DNA of 64,000 nucleotides. It comes from Paraglomus occultum. Its lineage: Eukaryota > Glomeromycota > Glomeromycetes > Paraglomerales > Paraglomeraceae. The notes under the pieces were generated by a model. That model worked only from the letters and a program-made list of their open reading frames with translations. It was not told the DNA's origin and searched no databases. A program made the position numbers and the translations under genes. The stretch covers positions 1-64,000 of the forward strand of contig CAJVPJ010000020.1 of assembly GCA_910592205.1 (NCBI GenBank), written 5' to 3'. Positions 1-12,600 of this stretch are shown here, piece after piece. Numbering within the stretch: the stretch's first letter is position 1; the number at the start of each line of letters is the position of its first letter.

Positions 1-1083
1 TTGGAAGATTAGGCTTAATACATAATAAACTCGCAAATTATTAGGAGTCAGTTTTTGCTCGTTTCAGCCAAATTATTAATTAACAAGTCCATAAGTTATG
101 AATGAGCACCATTATTACTTTTCCAAACGTCATCAGTCACACTGGTCAATTTTACAGCCACATCATAATCAGTCACTCATTTATGTCACATAATAGAATG
201 TTCACTTTGTCTGGTTTTGTTGCAGTCTGCCCCATATGAATATATGACATTCATCAGACTGATTATATATCATACAATAAATCTCGCAATTCTCAAAATA
301 CGTTCTTTACAGCTTAATTTTCAAAACATATTGGAAAATCTGGTTGTTAATTCAAGCGGGTATCTTAGCTTCATCACGACCATCCATACTGATCAATTAT
401 CAAACCATATGAAAAGTGTATTTTTTCGAAAATCTGCATTGGCATTATTACTAAGAATCTTTTACGTCTTTTGAAGGTAATTTTCGAAATAAATTTACGC
501 AAGCTACTATAATGGTCAGCTGATAATAACAGCATGGTTGCGTAAAATTACGAATTCCGAAAATAAGCACCACCCCAAAGGTTTCCAAAGATAAGCACAT
601 CCCCAAAACTTTGGTGTAATTAGTATCGTTATAAGAGTGTATATGTATGCAAGTCTCATTATCACAACAATAACTTCCAATTTCATCCATGGAGTTTTGC
701 TTGTAATAATAGATAATAGAAATTGTGTTCACGATTGATCGATCTGACTTGCAGTTACTTGTTTAAAGTTCGGTGTAAAGCGTTTCAGTCGTTAGGCGAG
801 AACTAAATTATCCTTATCACTGTATTGTATTGAATAACAGAGATCGTCTGAATACATATGTTCATATATTATTTAAATGTTTCCCGTCTTTTCGTCATTA
901 AAATTCTCGCGTTTGTTTTTTACTTGTAAAGCTATTAAATCTGTCATGGCCTACAGGTTTTTCGACTAGTCGCTTAATTTATATATTGCGGCGCTATCTA
1001 CCAATAAAAAAATGTCACCTGAAATGATGATTTATAATTTTTACGTCATCGATTACATTTGATGAACTTTGCAAATACCCAAC
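1..1083. other. Intergenic sequence upstream of the XPB gene
   Basis: AT-rich sequence with no open frame that resembles a protein. The few short frames on either strand start at non-ATG codons and show no domain. The last few hundred bases presumably hold the XPB promoter and 5' leader. I see no repeat or RNA gene here. Confidence 0.5.
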
Positions 1084-4000
1084 ATGTCTTCAAGCAAAGA
1101 CACAATTCCCTCGTATATGCGTACTGATTCGTATTTGCAAACAACTTTATTCAATCCTTCAGTTCCGGCAGCAAAAGCTAAAGATGGCATATCATTTATA
1201 TTCGGAGCAGAAGACTTTTCACACATATCACTAAAACCTGATCACGAATCACGTCCCCTATGGATTTCTCCAGTAACTGGTCATATAACTCTCGAAGCTT
1301 TCTCCCCAATAGCAGAGCAAGCACAAGACTTTCTGATAGCGATCAGTGAACCAGTGAGTCGCCCTTCTCATATACACGAGTACAAACTCACTCCATACTC
1401 ACTCTATGCCGCAGTGTCTGTGGGATTAGAAACAGAAGACATTATTGAAGTATTGAATAGACTGTCAAAGATACAAATTCCAGAACAGATCGTTAATCTT
1501 ATTAGACAATGTACATTTTCATATGGTAAAGTGAAGCTGGTGTTGAAGCATAATAGGTATTTTGTAGAATCATCACATCCAGAAACACTTCAAAAATTGT
1601 TACAAGACGACATTATCGCAGCAGCAAGGATAATAAATGATGAGTCGCAAGATAAATATTTTTTAATGAAGAACAAAGCACCTACTGCTAAAGATCTTGT
1701 CATCCCTGGAAAGAAAATAGAGGATTCGTTAAAATCTTCAGATTCAATGGACATTGACACCGTAGACAAAAACGCCCTCCCATCCTCCTTATCTGATGCA
1801 TCTGCCGAAAATAAAAACGATGAAGGTCTATTCAACACTGTTGTAGAGATAGACAAGGAGGATGAGGAAGACGAAGATGTTGATGAAGTGCACTCATTCG
1901 AGATCGATGCTGCGCAATTTGAAAAAGTAAAGAAGCGTTGTAATGAATTGGATTATCCTATGCTGGAAGAGTATGATTTTAGAAATGACACTACACTTGC
2001 GTCACTCGATATTGATTTGAGGCCGATCACAGTTATTAGACCATATCAAGAGAAGTGTTTGAGCAAGATGTTTGGTAACGGGTGAGTTGTGTTTTGTTGA
2101 AAAAAGTAATACATTTTGAAATGTGCCGTATATTAGTTTATGGAAAAAGACAATTTAAGATGAGTTCGATGGCAAGATATGATCTTGCAAGTGGATTATC
2201 CAATAGAAAAATTACGTGAACTCTAGATAGAAATCGAAAAACAGATGATTACTTGATTGTAACGGAATAATTACAGGCTTTAATGATGCTGGCAGATGAA
2301 TTTGGATATAATCAACTGACTATCTACATTTCTTTTAACTACTTTGTGAACTAAAAACCATCATTAATCCGTTCAAGCCGTGCGAGATCAGGCATCATAG
2401 TTCTTCCATGCGGAGCTGGAAAAACGCTAGTGGGTATCACTGCTGCATGTACAATAAAAAAAAGCTGTCTTGTGCTGTGCACTTCTGCGGTGTCAGTCAT
2501 GCAATGGAAACAGCAATTTTTGCAGTGGTCGAATATTAGAGAGAATCAGATTGCTGTGTTTACGAGCGATCAGAAAGAGAAGGTGAGTAACAATGTAGAT
2601 TAAGTCGGATGAAAGAGAGGAGAGATGTGCATTCTGGACCCGATAATGCCAGCGAGACGCTATCCTTACGAAAGAATAGTTCAGAATCGTTATGCTCATG
2701 TACTCATTGCCGTCATTTTTGCTTTTCTTTTCCGTTGTCTCGTCATTTTTCTAGTTCATGGGCCAGTCAGGAATAGTGATTTCTACTTATAGCATGGTAG
2801 CAAATACGCGTAACCGTTCTTATGAAGCTACGAAAATGATGGACTTTATTAAAGGTCGCGAATGGGGATTTATTCTACTCGATGAAGTACATGTTGTTCC
2901 TGCAGCAATGTTTAGACGTGTTGTCACCACTATTGCTGCGCACACGAAACTCGGACTGACTGCAACACTTGTTCGGGAAGATGATAAAATTTCGGATTTA
3001 AATTTTCTAATTGGGCCAAAGTTATATGAAGCCAACTGGATGGACCTGGCTTCAAAAGGCCATATTGCAAATGTACAGTGTGCTGAGGTATGGTGTCCGA
3101 TGACACCAGAGTTTTATAGAGAATACCTCAGAGAAGCGTCGCGGAAGCAATTACTGTTATATGTGATGAATCCGAGAAAATTCCAAGTGTGCCAGTACTT
3201 AATTAGGTATCATGAAGAAAGAGGGGACAAGATTATAGTGTTCAGTGATAACGTGTATGCGCTAGAGGTGAGTAAAGAAATTTCTGAAATGGATAATATT
3301 AATCCAAATAGTGATTAAAACAGGAAGGATCTGGTAACAGTAAAAACAAATAGACGGTAGTTTATATCAAAGATTAAGACGGAAAATGGAACCTTTGAAT
3401 TTAAATCGTCGCATGTTCAATTATTTGTCATTAACTAACATTCGTGCGAATATTTTCATTTAGCAATATGCAATTAAAATGGGAGTTCCGTTTATCCATG
3501 GTAAGACGGCATCGCAAGAACGCATGCGTATCCTGCAGAACTTCCAGCACAATCCCGCCGTTAATACAATATTTCTCTCGAAGGTAACTTGCAAGCAGTG
3601 AATTTATGTTTTGAACGCTTCTATAACCTGGTTTCATATCCATTCGATCGTTTATTTCAATGTATCGTTCGTTTACGAATTTCTTCATTTTCAGGTCGGT
3701 GATACGTCAATAGACCTTCCGGAAGCGACCTGCTTAATCCAGATATCCTCCCATTACGGCTCACGTCGACAGGAGGCACAGCGCCTTGGACGTATTCTCC
3801 GTGCCAAACGTCGTAACGATGAAGGATTTAATGCGTTCTTCTACTCTCTCGTTTCCACAGATACTCAAGAGATGTATTACTCTACTAAGCGACAACAATT
3901 TCTTATTGATCAAGGCTATGCGTTCAAAGTCATCACTAATCTCGAGGGAATTGATCAGGCCGATTTGGCTTATAAAACAAAAGAAGAGCAGTTGGAATTG

Positions 4001-4297
4001 TTGAACTCTGTCCTGATCGCGAACGAGAATGCAGCGGAGATTGATAACGACGTCGAAGCTAATGTTGATGATCTTCCTGGAACGACAACTTCGAGGAATT
4101 TCTCGAGACTTCCTCCATTTGGAAATAGGGTTAAGAGGAACGTCGGAAGTATGAGGAGTTTATCTGGTGCGGATCATATGGCTTATAAAGAATATGTCAG
4201 ACAGGCAGGGTCAAAGAAGATAAAAGACAAGAAGGATAAGAAGGATAAGCCCGAACATCATGCGTTCTTTAAGAAACACTATTATGCGAAGAAATGA
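1084..4297 (+). CDS. SSL2: TFIIH helicase/translocase subunit XPB (Ssl2/Rad25/ERCC3)
   Basis: 3'-5' DNA translocase of TFIIH that opens promoters for RNA polymerase II and opens DNA in nucleotide excision repair; nuclear. Five exons: 1084-2081, 2378-2582, 2755-3267, 3464-3583, 3695-4297. They join in frame to 812 residues, close to human XPB (782) and yeast Ssl2 (843). The N-terminal damage-recognition-like region is followed by an acidic stretch (about 250-275). Next come Walker A PCGAGKT (about 345), the DEVH box (about 443), the XPB-specific RED motif in VREDDK (about 473), and helicase motif VI ([13 protein letters not shown]) in the last exon. The tail is Lys/Asp-rich. The first in-frame ATG after the upstream TTG is at 1084 and gives MSSSKDT. 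No key residue is missing. Identity is near certain; exon 1 could have a further 5' exon. Confidence 0.96.
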
Positions 4298-6885
4298 TAG
4301 CTTTGGAACTAATGTTGAGGGTGGGAATGGGAATGACCATTTGGTTATGTGTTTGCAGATATTCGTTGATGGTGATGAGGTACATTACAATGAATAAGAC
4401 TTGTTAATGGACATTAATAGTGCTTTTCTTATTGACATCGTGCTATTATCATTTAAAACAATTAATTAATCATCGCTTGTAATATATTAACATTGACATA
4501 CTTTAGCTGAAAAACGTTATTTAAAGATATTATTTGTCTAGTGCTTCGACATCCACCATTTGTGTGATGTAGATAACGTACATTACTCTACTTTCGCTTC
4601 CAAAATGGTTTTTTGAAAATCGCGATAAACCTTGACCTCCGACGCGTATTGCTGCAACGATATTATTATTATTGTTTTGCAACTTGCTTCTCGATAAGTC
4701 AAATCACGTGATTTGAGCGATAATCTTTACTGTTTAGTTGATACAATATAAGTAATTATCCATTCGATTGTTTACGAAACGTGACCATTTTTGCATGCTA
4801 TCAATTATACCACAACATTCTAATATAAAAAGTATAATGATCAGTAATCCCTGGAATTAAGATTTTTTATAAAAAGTGCTGAGAACAAACCGAAGATAAG
4901 CTGAGTATAGAGGGCAATTGAAAGTGCAGGCAATTTTTGATGGAGGGAACACAGGAAGTTGGGAAGGAAGCAGGAGCTCGAAGAGAGCACACATAAGGGT
5001 TAGATTTTTACATGTTTTCTAATTTTCATCAAATAACAGTACTGAAGTAATTGACTGGCTTCTAACAGTCCTGCCTAAATCCAATTGCCGAGAAATATTA
5101 GTGATTTGCGGTACGATCGATGAAACGTGAGCTTGTCCCCCTATCATGATGAATGATTTGAAAGCACTTAAACAGAAATTAGCACTGGGAAGTGACATTT
5201 ATTTCTATTTTGTTGTGGTAATAGTCTATAAAAAACAACCCATTCATACTGTTAACAACACTGTTGTAGTAACTCAACCAAAATGGATTAGAGAGCATAT
5301 GAAGCAGTATGTGCTAGAAATTGACTTCTGGTAATTGGTAATAACTTTTTGCACAAATAAATATTTGTTTAAAAAAACTCACAGTTGCATTTCAGTGAAT
5401 TATTGCCAAATGCAAATTGAAAAGTGTGAAGAAAACAGTGTTTTTCAATGAACTTTTGTCAACAAAATTATATTCAGTAATGTAACAATGCATGTTTAAT
5501 ATGATAAAATTATTATATAATAATAAGGTAAGGTTATTGTTACGGTCAGAATCCACTTGGGTTGGGAGAGCAATAAAATTGCGTAGGTGTGTTCTGCCGA
5601 GAGGGTTTTCACAGTTTAGCCCGTATTGCTGCCTTACTACAACGATTGCTCATCTAAGGCTGAACTAAACTGACTAGTGACAATAATTATTTATGCGCGC
5701 TTCGCTTTTCACTCCCCATACGATGTATTTACCTATACGCGTATCTAAATAAGGTAATATAACAACAACAATTACAGTATACTATCGCAGAATCGAAGGG
5801 AAAATTTAATCCTAATACTGTATTTAAATAGTAATGGGGAATGTCACTTTCCTAATTAAAACTACAAATAATTTATCGTTTGAGAATCTCTAATCTTTTA
5901 TCGCAGTGAACGACTACTGCGTTGACAGCAATGTTACAAGCGGAAATTTATTCCTAACAACACCGGTCAGGTAGATGTGTCAATAATTAGTATCAGCGAA
6001 CGATAGAAACGAAATAAATAACATGGAATATAGTATTAGCTAATAATACTGCAACGCGTTCTGTGGCTGTAAGCAACCCTTCCAAAAGCCTCATGTTGTG
6101 TTGATGTTCATGTTAAAATTTAAATATTCGATACTGAAGTATTCGGATAGTTATCCTTTAATTATTATGAAACTCTTGTTAAATTCAAACAAGAATAATG
6201 GAAAGAATATATACTTGGTTTTAATTGAATATACAGCACAAGAAGATAATAAGAACTATTTCTCTAATTGAAAGGGAAAAAAATCTCAGTTTATTGTATC
6301 CGTTGAAGGAGCAGACGTGGATTTTATCTATCTCCGCCAATGGCAGTATTGATGATAGCTGATCCGTTTGCGCGGGAAACTATAGTAATAGTTGACAAGG
6401 TATTAATTATCAACAGTATACGATGGATAGCCATAGCATGTATTTTTGCGGAGTATATTCATCCGTTTCTGTGAAAGACATACAATATCAATGCTAAACA
6501 TTTGATCTGGTCATAGTAGTAGAGCATTGGTATCAGAATTATTTACCATTTCTAGCAGCAATCCTGACTGGTATTTGTGCCCCGAGCGTTGGAGTACAAT
6601 TTGGAGGTAAAAAATCGTTATGAAATGTAATATAACAGAAAAATATACTGTATACTAATGCGTTATTTACTATTAATGCTAACGCTAATATTATTAAGTA
6701 TTCTACTTGCCATTTATGTAGTTGCATTGTTAATGCACCTTTATATTTAATTGTGTTCTCGATAAAGTCGTAAACGACTTGCTCACAGACAATTTTATGA
6801 CGATTTTGTGAAACACGTCAAAGTCATAAGCAGATAAATAGTATACTTGACTGCAGTATTTACTGTACTTCCAATACTATATCAA
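4298..6885. other. Long spacer with weak coding-like fragments
   Basis: About 2.6 kb between XPB and the PH-like gene. One ATG-started frame at 5146-5334 (62 codons) and a peptide-like frame at about 5040-5128 on the same strand look coding, but I could not join them by clean splice sites and recognise no family. A CACGTG lies at 4705-4710 within a 14-bp perfect palindrome. The rest is AT-rich with several A/T runs. It may hold a decayed gene, but I cannot support a call. Confidence 0.35.
4705..4710. promoter_or_regulatory. CACGTG E-box in a 14-bp palindrome
   Basis: AAATCACGTGATTT is a perfect palindrome centred on the bHLH core CACGTG. It lies about 400 bp past the XPB stop and more than 2 kb from the next start, so its target gene is unclear. 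In fungi CACGTG is bound by Cbf1/Pho4-type factors. Binding here is inference. Confidence 0.3.
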
Positions 6886-7854
6886 ATGCCCTTCCGTCTC
6901 GGCAGAAGACGCAATGATTCAGGATCTACTGGATCATTCTCCACTGCTACACCTCCCGAAACACCAGGAGAAAAGGATTTGAAGGACCTCACAGCAGAAC
7001 CCGAAGAAATCGAAAGAGGTAACAGTAAATTGGATGACACAAAGCACGAAGGAAGAGAAGAAACAGAAGAAGTGGCACCTGAGGAAAAGGCGGAAGGAAG
7101 TAAGAGCAAGAGAGAAGACACAATCGAGTCGCCCGAAGACGATCCTGAACAAGTGATCGCAACTACAGCCACTGCATCTTCAGCTTCCTTCTCTGACTTA
7201 CCTGCAACGCCCAAACCTGACTGGGCGGATGATATTCCACCTGACACCACGGATGATTCTTCGCAAATCAAAACCCGGCGGAAACTAATGCTTCGCGATG
7301 AAGAGCCTGTCTTATATAGAGATAAATACATGGCTGTATCGAAAACTTATTTATATATATTTCACTATTACATGCCGAGTGGGTCAGAAAAGGCTATTCC
7401 GTTGACGCAAATTAAGAATATACAAACTGATAAGGAGGCGAAAATTACTGATGGACAATTTCAAAAATGGTAGGCGAATGAAGAAAAGAAGAGAGTGAGA
7501 ATGCGGGCTGAGCGTGTCTGGTTGCATTGTAATTATTGATAGCGATTGTAATAACATTTTTATTATTATCACGTTTTTAGGGGATCCGGTGGACTCAATC
7601 TCTGGGTAAGCATAATTATACCCAATCTTTATTTGTCCATTATCGTTATTCCGTTTTTGTCTTATTCATTATATATGTATATATAGTGGGCCCGTGACTT
7701 TGGCAGATGGAGAAATCACGACCTTTGCGTCATTGTTACGGTTAATCATGGTCTCGTAAAACGTAAAGGATTTACAATGGAGGATTTGGAAGGATTGGAT
7801 ATTTTGAAGAAAGCCTGGCGAAACGCTATTGGGGCACGTGAATCAGAAGCATGA
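6886..7854 (+). CDS. PH-like domain protein with acidic disordered N-terminus
   Basis: Three exons, 6886-7469, 7581-7605 and 7687-7854, join in frame to 258 residues. Residues 1-140 are low-complexity and rich in Glu, Lys, Ser, Thr and Pro. From about 140 there is a compact domain: a predicted run of beta strands (YRDKYMAVSKTYLYIFHYYM, then a KAIPLTQIKNIQ strand, a Trp-rich turn, VIVTVNHGLV) ending in an amphipathic helix with LKKAWRNAIG. This is the layout of a pleckstrin-homology fold, which usually binds phosphoinositides or proteins. The start is the first ATG (6886, MPFRLGRRR); the frame extends upstream only from a TTG. The 25-nt middle exon encodes the Gly/Trp turn. I do not recognise a named family; the PH assignment rests on pattern alone. 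Confidence 0.7.
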
Positions 7855-8217
7855 GTGAACACGATTAATAATAGGATTCGTAAGGAATTGAGATAGACTC
7901 GTTTTGGCCTTGTAATAAGTTAATTTGATAACAAAAGACCTTTTTGTACTGTGAACTAGACATCGTAAATCAACCAATTACGTTGATTTACGAATAGATT
8001 TATTTGCAACCTGACATGATAGGTTGAAAGTTAGTCCTTGCTCATCAATTTAAGTCAGCAACATACAATCTTTCCGTTTCCATAGGACAACAGACAGCAA
8101 GAACCTCAAATTATTTCTCCTCCATTGTCGCGATTGCCATCCTTCCAATTAGATAAGTATTACATAATAATAAGCAACTATATTTAAAATGAACAAAAAG
8201 TCTACCAACAATGTCTC

Positions 8218-9436
8218 CTACATAAAGCTATCAAATTCGTCATCATCGAATTTGGAATAGTTTGTTGTATCAAAAGCATCGTCTTTTCCTCCTGCAAGCG
8301 TAGGTTTGGCCTTGCCTGTTAAATAAAGATATCATCGGAATCATTAATGAATTACAGGCGAAACATCGGGCAGGAAAGAGATAAAACAAGCCGTTGAATA
8401 ACTTACCTTTCTTCTTCTGCGGTTTATCCTTTTCTCTGGCAGCTCTGATTTTCTCGTTTGCCAATGTGTTTAAAGTAGTTGATATCTTCTTCACATCCCC
8501 ATCTTTTAACGGAAGACATAGTTCTCGAATGAAGCTTTGGATAAATGCTGGGTATGCTGCTTTCGACTGTTTGAAGTCGTAACAGAAATATTCATGATAT
8601 GTAAGCATTAATTCGGTAAACTCATACAGGAGATTTGCATCAAACCACTCTTTATTTATGAAATACTCTTACAAACCTCATGTTTTCGTATTTTCTCAAC
8701 GAGCAATTTGCTGAACTCGTCAAACTCTTCTTTCGTACGCGGATTTATGCTGTCTAATTTGGACTGTGAATCTATTCCAACTATTGAAGTAAACAATGCA
8801 CTTCATATGAACAAGAGTATTCGTGTTAAGTTGTGCATGCCCTACAATACTCACCGCTGACAGTATCACCAAGCATTGTTTTCACGTTCTCCATATCGGA
8901 CCTGATTTCCAATTCGCGAAGACGTTCTTTTCTTTTAATGGGATCTTCATCCTCTTCTTCTTGGAGAAGTTTCTAGCCACAATTACAAATATTAGACAGA
9001 CCACAAAGTGCGCAAACACAAAAATACTGTCAATACTCAAGCCTCAACATACAAGCTTGGCTAATTTGGCTTCCGCTTCTTCTCGCCGTTTTGCCTCTCT
9101 TTCGGCGATCCTTTGAGCAAGGGGAACTTTTTTTCTTGGCGGGGCTTCTTTATTCTCAACTTTATTCTCAACCTTATTCTCCTCCTCTTCTGAATCCTCC
9201 CATGAATCCTATTGAATAATACGTTTAATTTCCAAACAAAATGTGGATCGATAGACTAATAACAAGCACTTACTTTGATCTGGTCCTCGTCAACGTCCTC
9301 GTCGTCCCATTCTTTTCTCGTTGGAATCGCGTGGACGGGTATGTCAGCATTGTCACCTTCTGCGGAAAGATCTTTCGGTTATATTCAATTCCAAATTAGA
9401 ATCCAATTAACCCTCAGGCTTACCTGAGTCAGACAT
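8218..9436 (-). CDS. HCR1: Translation initiation factor eIF3 subunit J (Hcr1)
   Basis: Loosely attached eIF3 subunit that binds the 40S decoding centre and helps ribosome recycling and start-site selection. Seven exons, in transcription order: 9424-9436, 9274-9359, 9053-9208, 8855-8972, 8677-8780, 8407-8620, 8218-8315. They sum to 789 nt, giving 262 residues (human 258). Family hallmarks are the acidic N-terminus MSDSEGDN, a WDDEDVDED block, a long Lys/Glu-rich coiled coil with PLAQRIAEREAKR, and NPRTKEEFDEFSKLLVEKI. The helical domain with SFIRELCLPLKDGDVKKI follows, then a KKKGK tract, and the protein ends FDDDEFDSFM. The first exon has only 13 coding bases. The acceptor of the exon ending at 8620 (GTATGAG) is weak and could be shifted by a few codons. 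It is transcribed away from UTP22 across a 191-bp gap. Confidence 0.93.
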
Positions 9437-9627
9437 TGACGCAGGACTATAAAGTTGCTTTTTGTTCGATGTTCTTTGTACTTTATGGTTATAAATAATA
9501 TTCGTTAGTTTGTGTAAACTCGGAAATTAAACTCGCTGATTTTCGCGTTATCACGTGCACTGAAAAATTTTAAAATATCAGTACTCGTACTTTTTTTTTA
9601 TTTTCGATTAATTTGATTTTACTAAAA
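9437..9627. promoter_or_regulatory. Bidirectional promoter between eIF3j and UTP22
   Basis: Only 191 bp separate the two divergent ATGs, so both promoters must lie here or reach into the genes. It contains CACGTG at 9552-9557 and a T-rich stretch next to the UTP22 start. Both products serve ribosome production or function, so shared control is plausible. That is inference. Confidence 0.55.
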
Positions 9628-12600
9628 ATGCCCCAAATAAAACGAAAAAACACGTCCGCTTTATGGCAGCCCAAGAAAATGGTACTATTATTTTTTGATT
9701 TGTGATCACGCATAAACCTCGATTCGGTTATTACATTGCAAATATTGCACCTTGCATTTCTAAATACACAAGGCAAAACCCGACCCACCCTCGTCCGAAG
9801 ATGATTCTGATTCATCCGGGGATTACATTGAAGAATCAGATGCATCGGAGCAATTTAGCAATGAAGACGAACAAGACCTGTCAGAAGAGGACGAGTATAT
9901 GTCCGTTGATGAAGGGGATGGTGATCATAAACCCGAGGGAGCAAGATCTGTAATCATAAAAAAGAAGAAAAATCCTTTGTACAAAGCACCAACGAACGAG
10001 GAGATACAAGGATTGAAGGAGACTACCGACTTGTTTAAATCAAATATATTTAAATTACAGGTATAAATTGTACTATTAAGTTTTCGCAACATTGTCAATA
10101 TAGTCCTTTTATAAAGTATCAATTATGTTGAAAATTTTCAGTCTTTTTGTCAATGCAACCGACACTCAATAATATATTTTTTGTCTTAGCTTGATGAACT
10201 TCTCTCTGAAATCCGACTCGACTATACAAAGCACAAACACCTCGAATCGGCTCTTCATACCCTTAAATCAGCGCTTGATTCACTCCCGTCTATCCCACCT
10301 CAATCATTAAATGAAATAAAGACACATCTCTTGAAACAAAAGATTAAAATTCCCTTTCCGAATCCTGCACCGGAGGAGAAAGATGTGAAATATATGTTTG
10401 GGTTTGAGAAACCAACAGCGGTACATTTGATCGGGAGTTATCCCTTGAGGACAGGAATTAGAAAGAAGGAAGGATTTAGCGTTGACGTCGGAGTAGTTAT
10501 GCCGAGAGTAAGTATACACCGGGAATTTTTGGCGTTATTTTGTAATAAGGTTGGCGAGGTTATGGGCGTAGAACAATTCCAATTACGCAACATTCGCTCG
10601 CTGAGAGTCAGGTTTACCTCAAGTTTTCGATTCACTTATATGTTGTTTCTTCAATTGTCATTTCAATATTCCGCCAGTCTATATTTCAAGAAAAAGACTA
10701 CATGAATTACAGATATTTCTACAAGCGCGCGTACTATCTTGCCGTTCTTGCTAATTCATTAGGAGGAAAACACGCAAAGTTTAATGTCAAATTCAAATGC
10801 GTGAATGCGGATCTTCGGCAGACCATTTTGATATTGCATCCGTCGGGGAGTAAGCGTTCTATATTTATTCTATTTTGCTATGGATGAATGGATCCATTTA
10901 TACCAACCGGAAGTATAAAGGCGTTTATTCACCTTTTTTTTATCCTTATGGCGTATCTAGATGACTCTGCGACAGATTTTTCAAAACTGAACTGTGTCAT
11001 CAGAATCTTTCCTTGCATTCCCCCCGATCTGTTTCCGATAAAGCGGCTGTCTCCATCTCGCAACAACGTCCGCCTGCATTCCACGCCAACTCCTCTTCAA
11101 TCTCTGACCAATGGTGACTCCTCAACTACCACCAAATCTGAACTTTCAAATTCACCGTCTCTCCCTGCAACAGCCCAATATAACACGTTAATCCTTCGAG
11201 ACGCCCACATAATCACCAACTTTACTTTTCTCCACGAACACAACAAATTATGTCCTGCATTTAAAGACGCCTGTATAATAGGAAAGTTGTGGTTATATCA
11301 ACGTGGATTTGAACAGTTTAACGGGTTTATATGGAGTATGTTGCTGGGATATTTGTTGGAATCTGGAGGAGGAAACGGAAGGAAAAAGCTGTCGAGCGGG
11401 TTTAGTTCATATCAACTGGTCAGGGGTGTAATGGATTTCTTAGGTAAGCATGGAAGGAAAAAGCGTTGAATGCAACGTGGTTTTTAGAATTGCCGAATGG
11501 CAGAAGCAAAGATTTAGAGGCGATTACAGACAAGACCCCGAGTATTGATATTAAGCAGTATTGTCCCTGTAGCAAACCATGATTTTAAAAAGGAACCTCT
11601 GTTTCTAAGGAAATCCGAGGCTGTTGGAGAGGTATCTAAAATCGGCCTTTTAAGTAGGAGTTGTCTCACTTTACGAAATTATTCAATCAAATTCTATCGT
11701 CTTGACATTGTAGTTCTCTCGGGAAGTTTTTATCGCAAACTTTGACGTAGTTTTTGTGGACGCTTCTGGACGGTTGAATTTGTTTGGGCTAATTCCAAAA
11801 CATGTGCTCGATCAGGTTTGTAGCAGATGGGCTCCAATAACGTTACCTTGATTATATGATTGTGAATAATTGAACGGTCTAATAGGTTCAACATGAAGCA
11901 AGACTTGGAATGAGCTATTTCAATGAAGTAAACGAGGATCGATTTGAAGCTTTATTCTTGCAAAGAGTAGATGACCTTAAATTCAGATATGACAATATTG
12001 CCAAGTAAGTATTTTTGGGATGGTAGTTACTTGATTTGATTTCAACAACTTTGCGATCTAATTGTATTTGCATAATTTTCATTCACAAACTAATTCAATC
12101 CGTCATATCGTGTAACTATACTTTCAGAATCACTCACATACCCTCCACATATCCACTCTACAACGACTCATCAAAATTAGAGTACCCGGACTACTTTCTT
12201 CATTTTGCACGGATACTTCCCGTACTCTTATCAAAGGCTTTAACAGATCGCGTCACTCTAATAACTACTACTTACAATGACTTACCACCATGGCCAGTGT
12301 CTTCTAGTCCACCATCACTCGCAGCAGATGCATCTCTATATCTGTGTATTTTACTCAATCATGAACAGTCTGCTCGTTTGGTAGATAAAGGACCGCCATC
12401 GAATGATGAGGTGGCAGCCGGAAATTTCCGAAAGCTATGGGGACGTAAAGCTGAAACGCGCCGATTTAAGGACGGAAGCATAGTAGAGAGTGTTGTTTGG
12501 GAAGCAAAGAGCATGGAAGAGAAAGCATTGATCGTTAAACAGATGGTATTGCATTTATTGAACTTGCATTTTCGCATCAGCGAATACAATGGAGTACATT

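Noticed and set aside
451-732. 93-codon minus-strand frame
   Set aside because: It begins at GTG rather than ATG, has no domain and lies in AT-rich spacer; chance frame most likely.
5146-5334. 62-codon ATG frame with VVVTQPKWIREHMKQY, faintly like the end of a BRCT domain
   Set aside because: Too short, no clean splice to the peptide-like stretch upstream, and the BRCT resemblance is only a few residues.
11444-11487. A 44-nt intron in UTP22 ending at TTTTTAG
   Set aside because: It leads to a premature stop; the 129-nt intron ending at 11572 keeps frame and restores the conserved DFLANHDF core.
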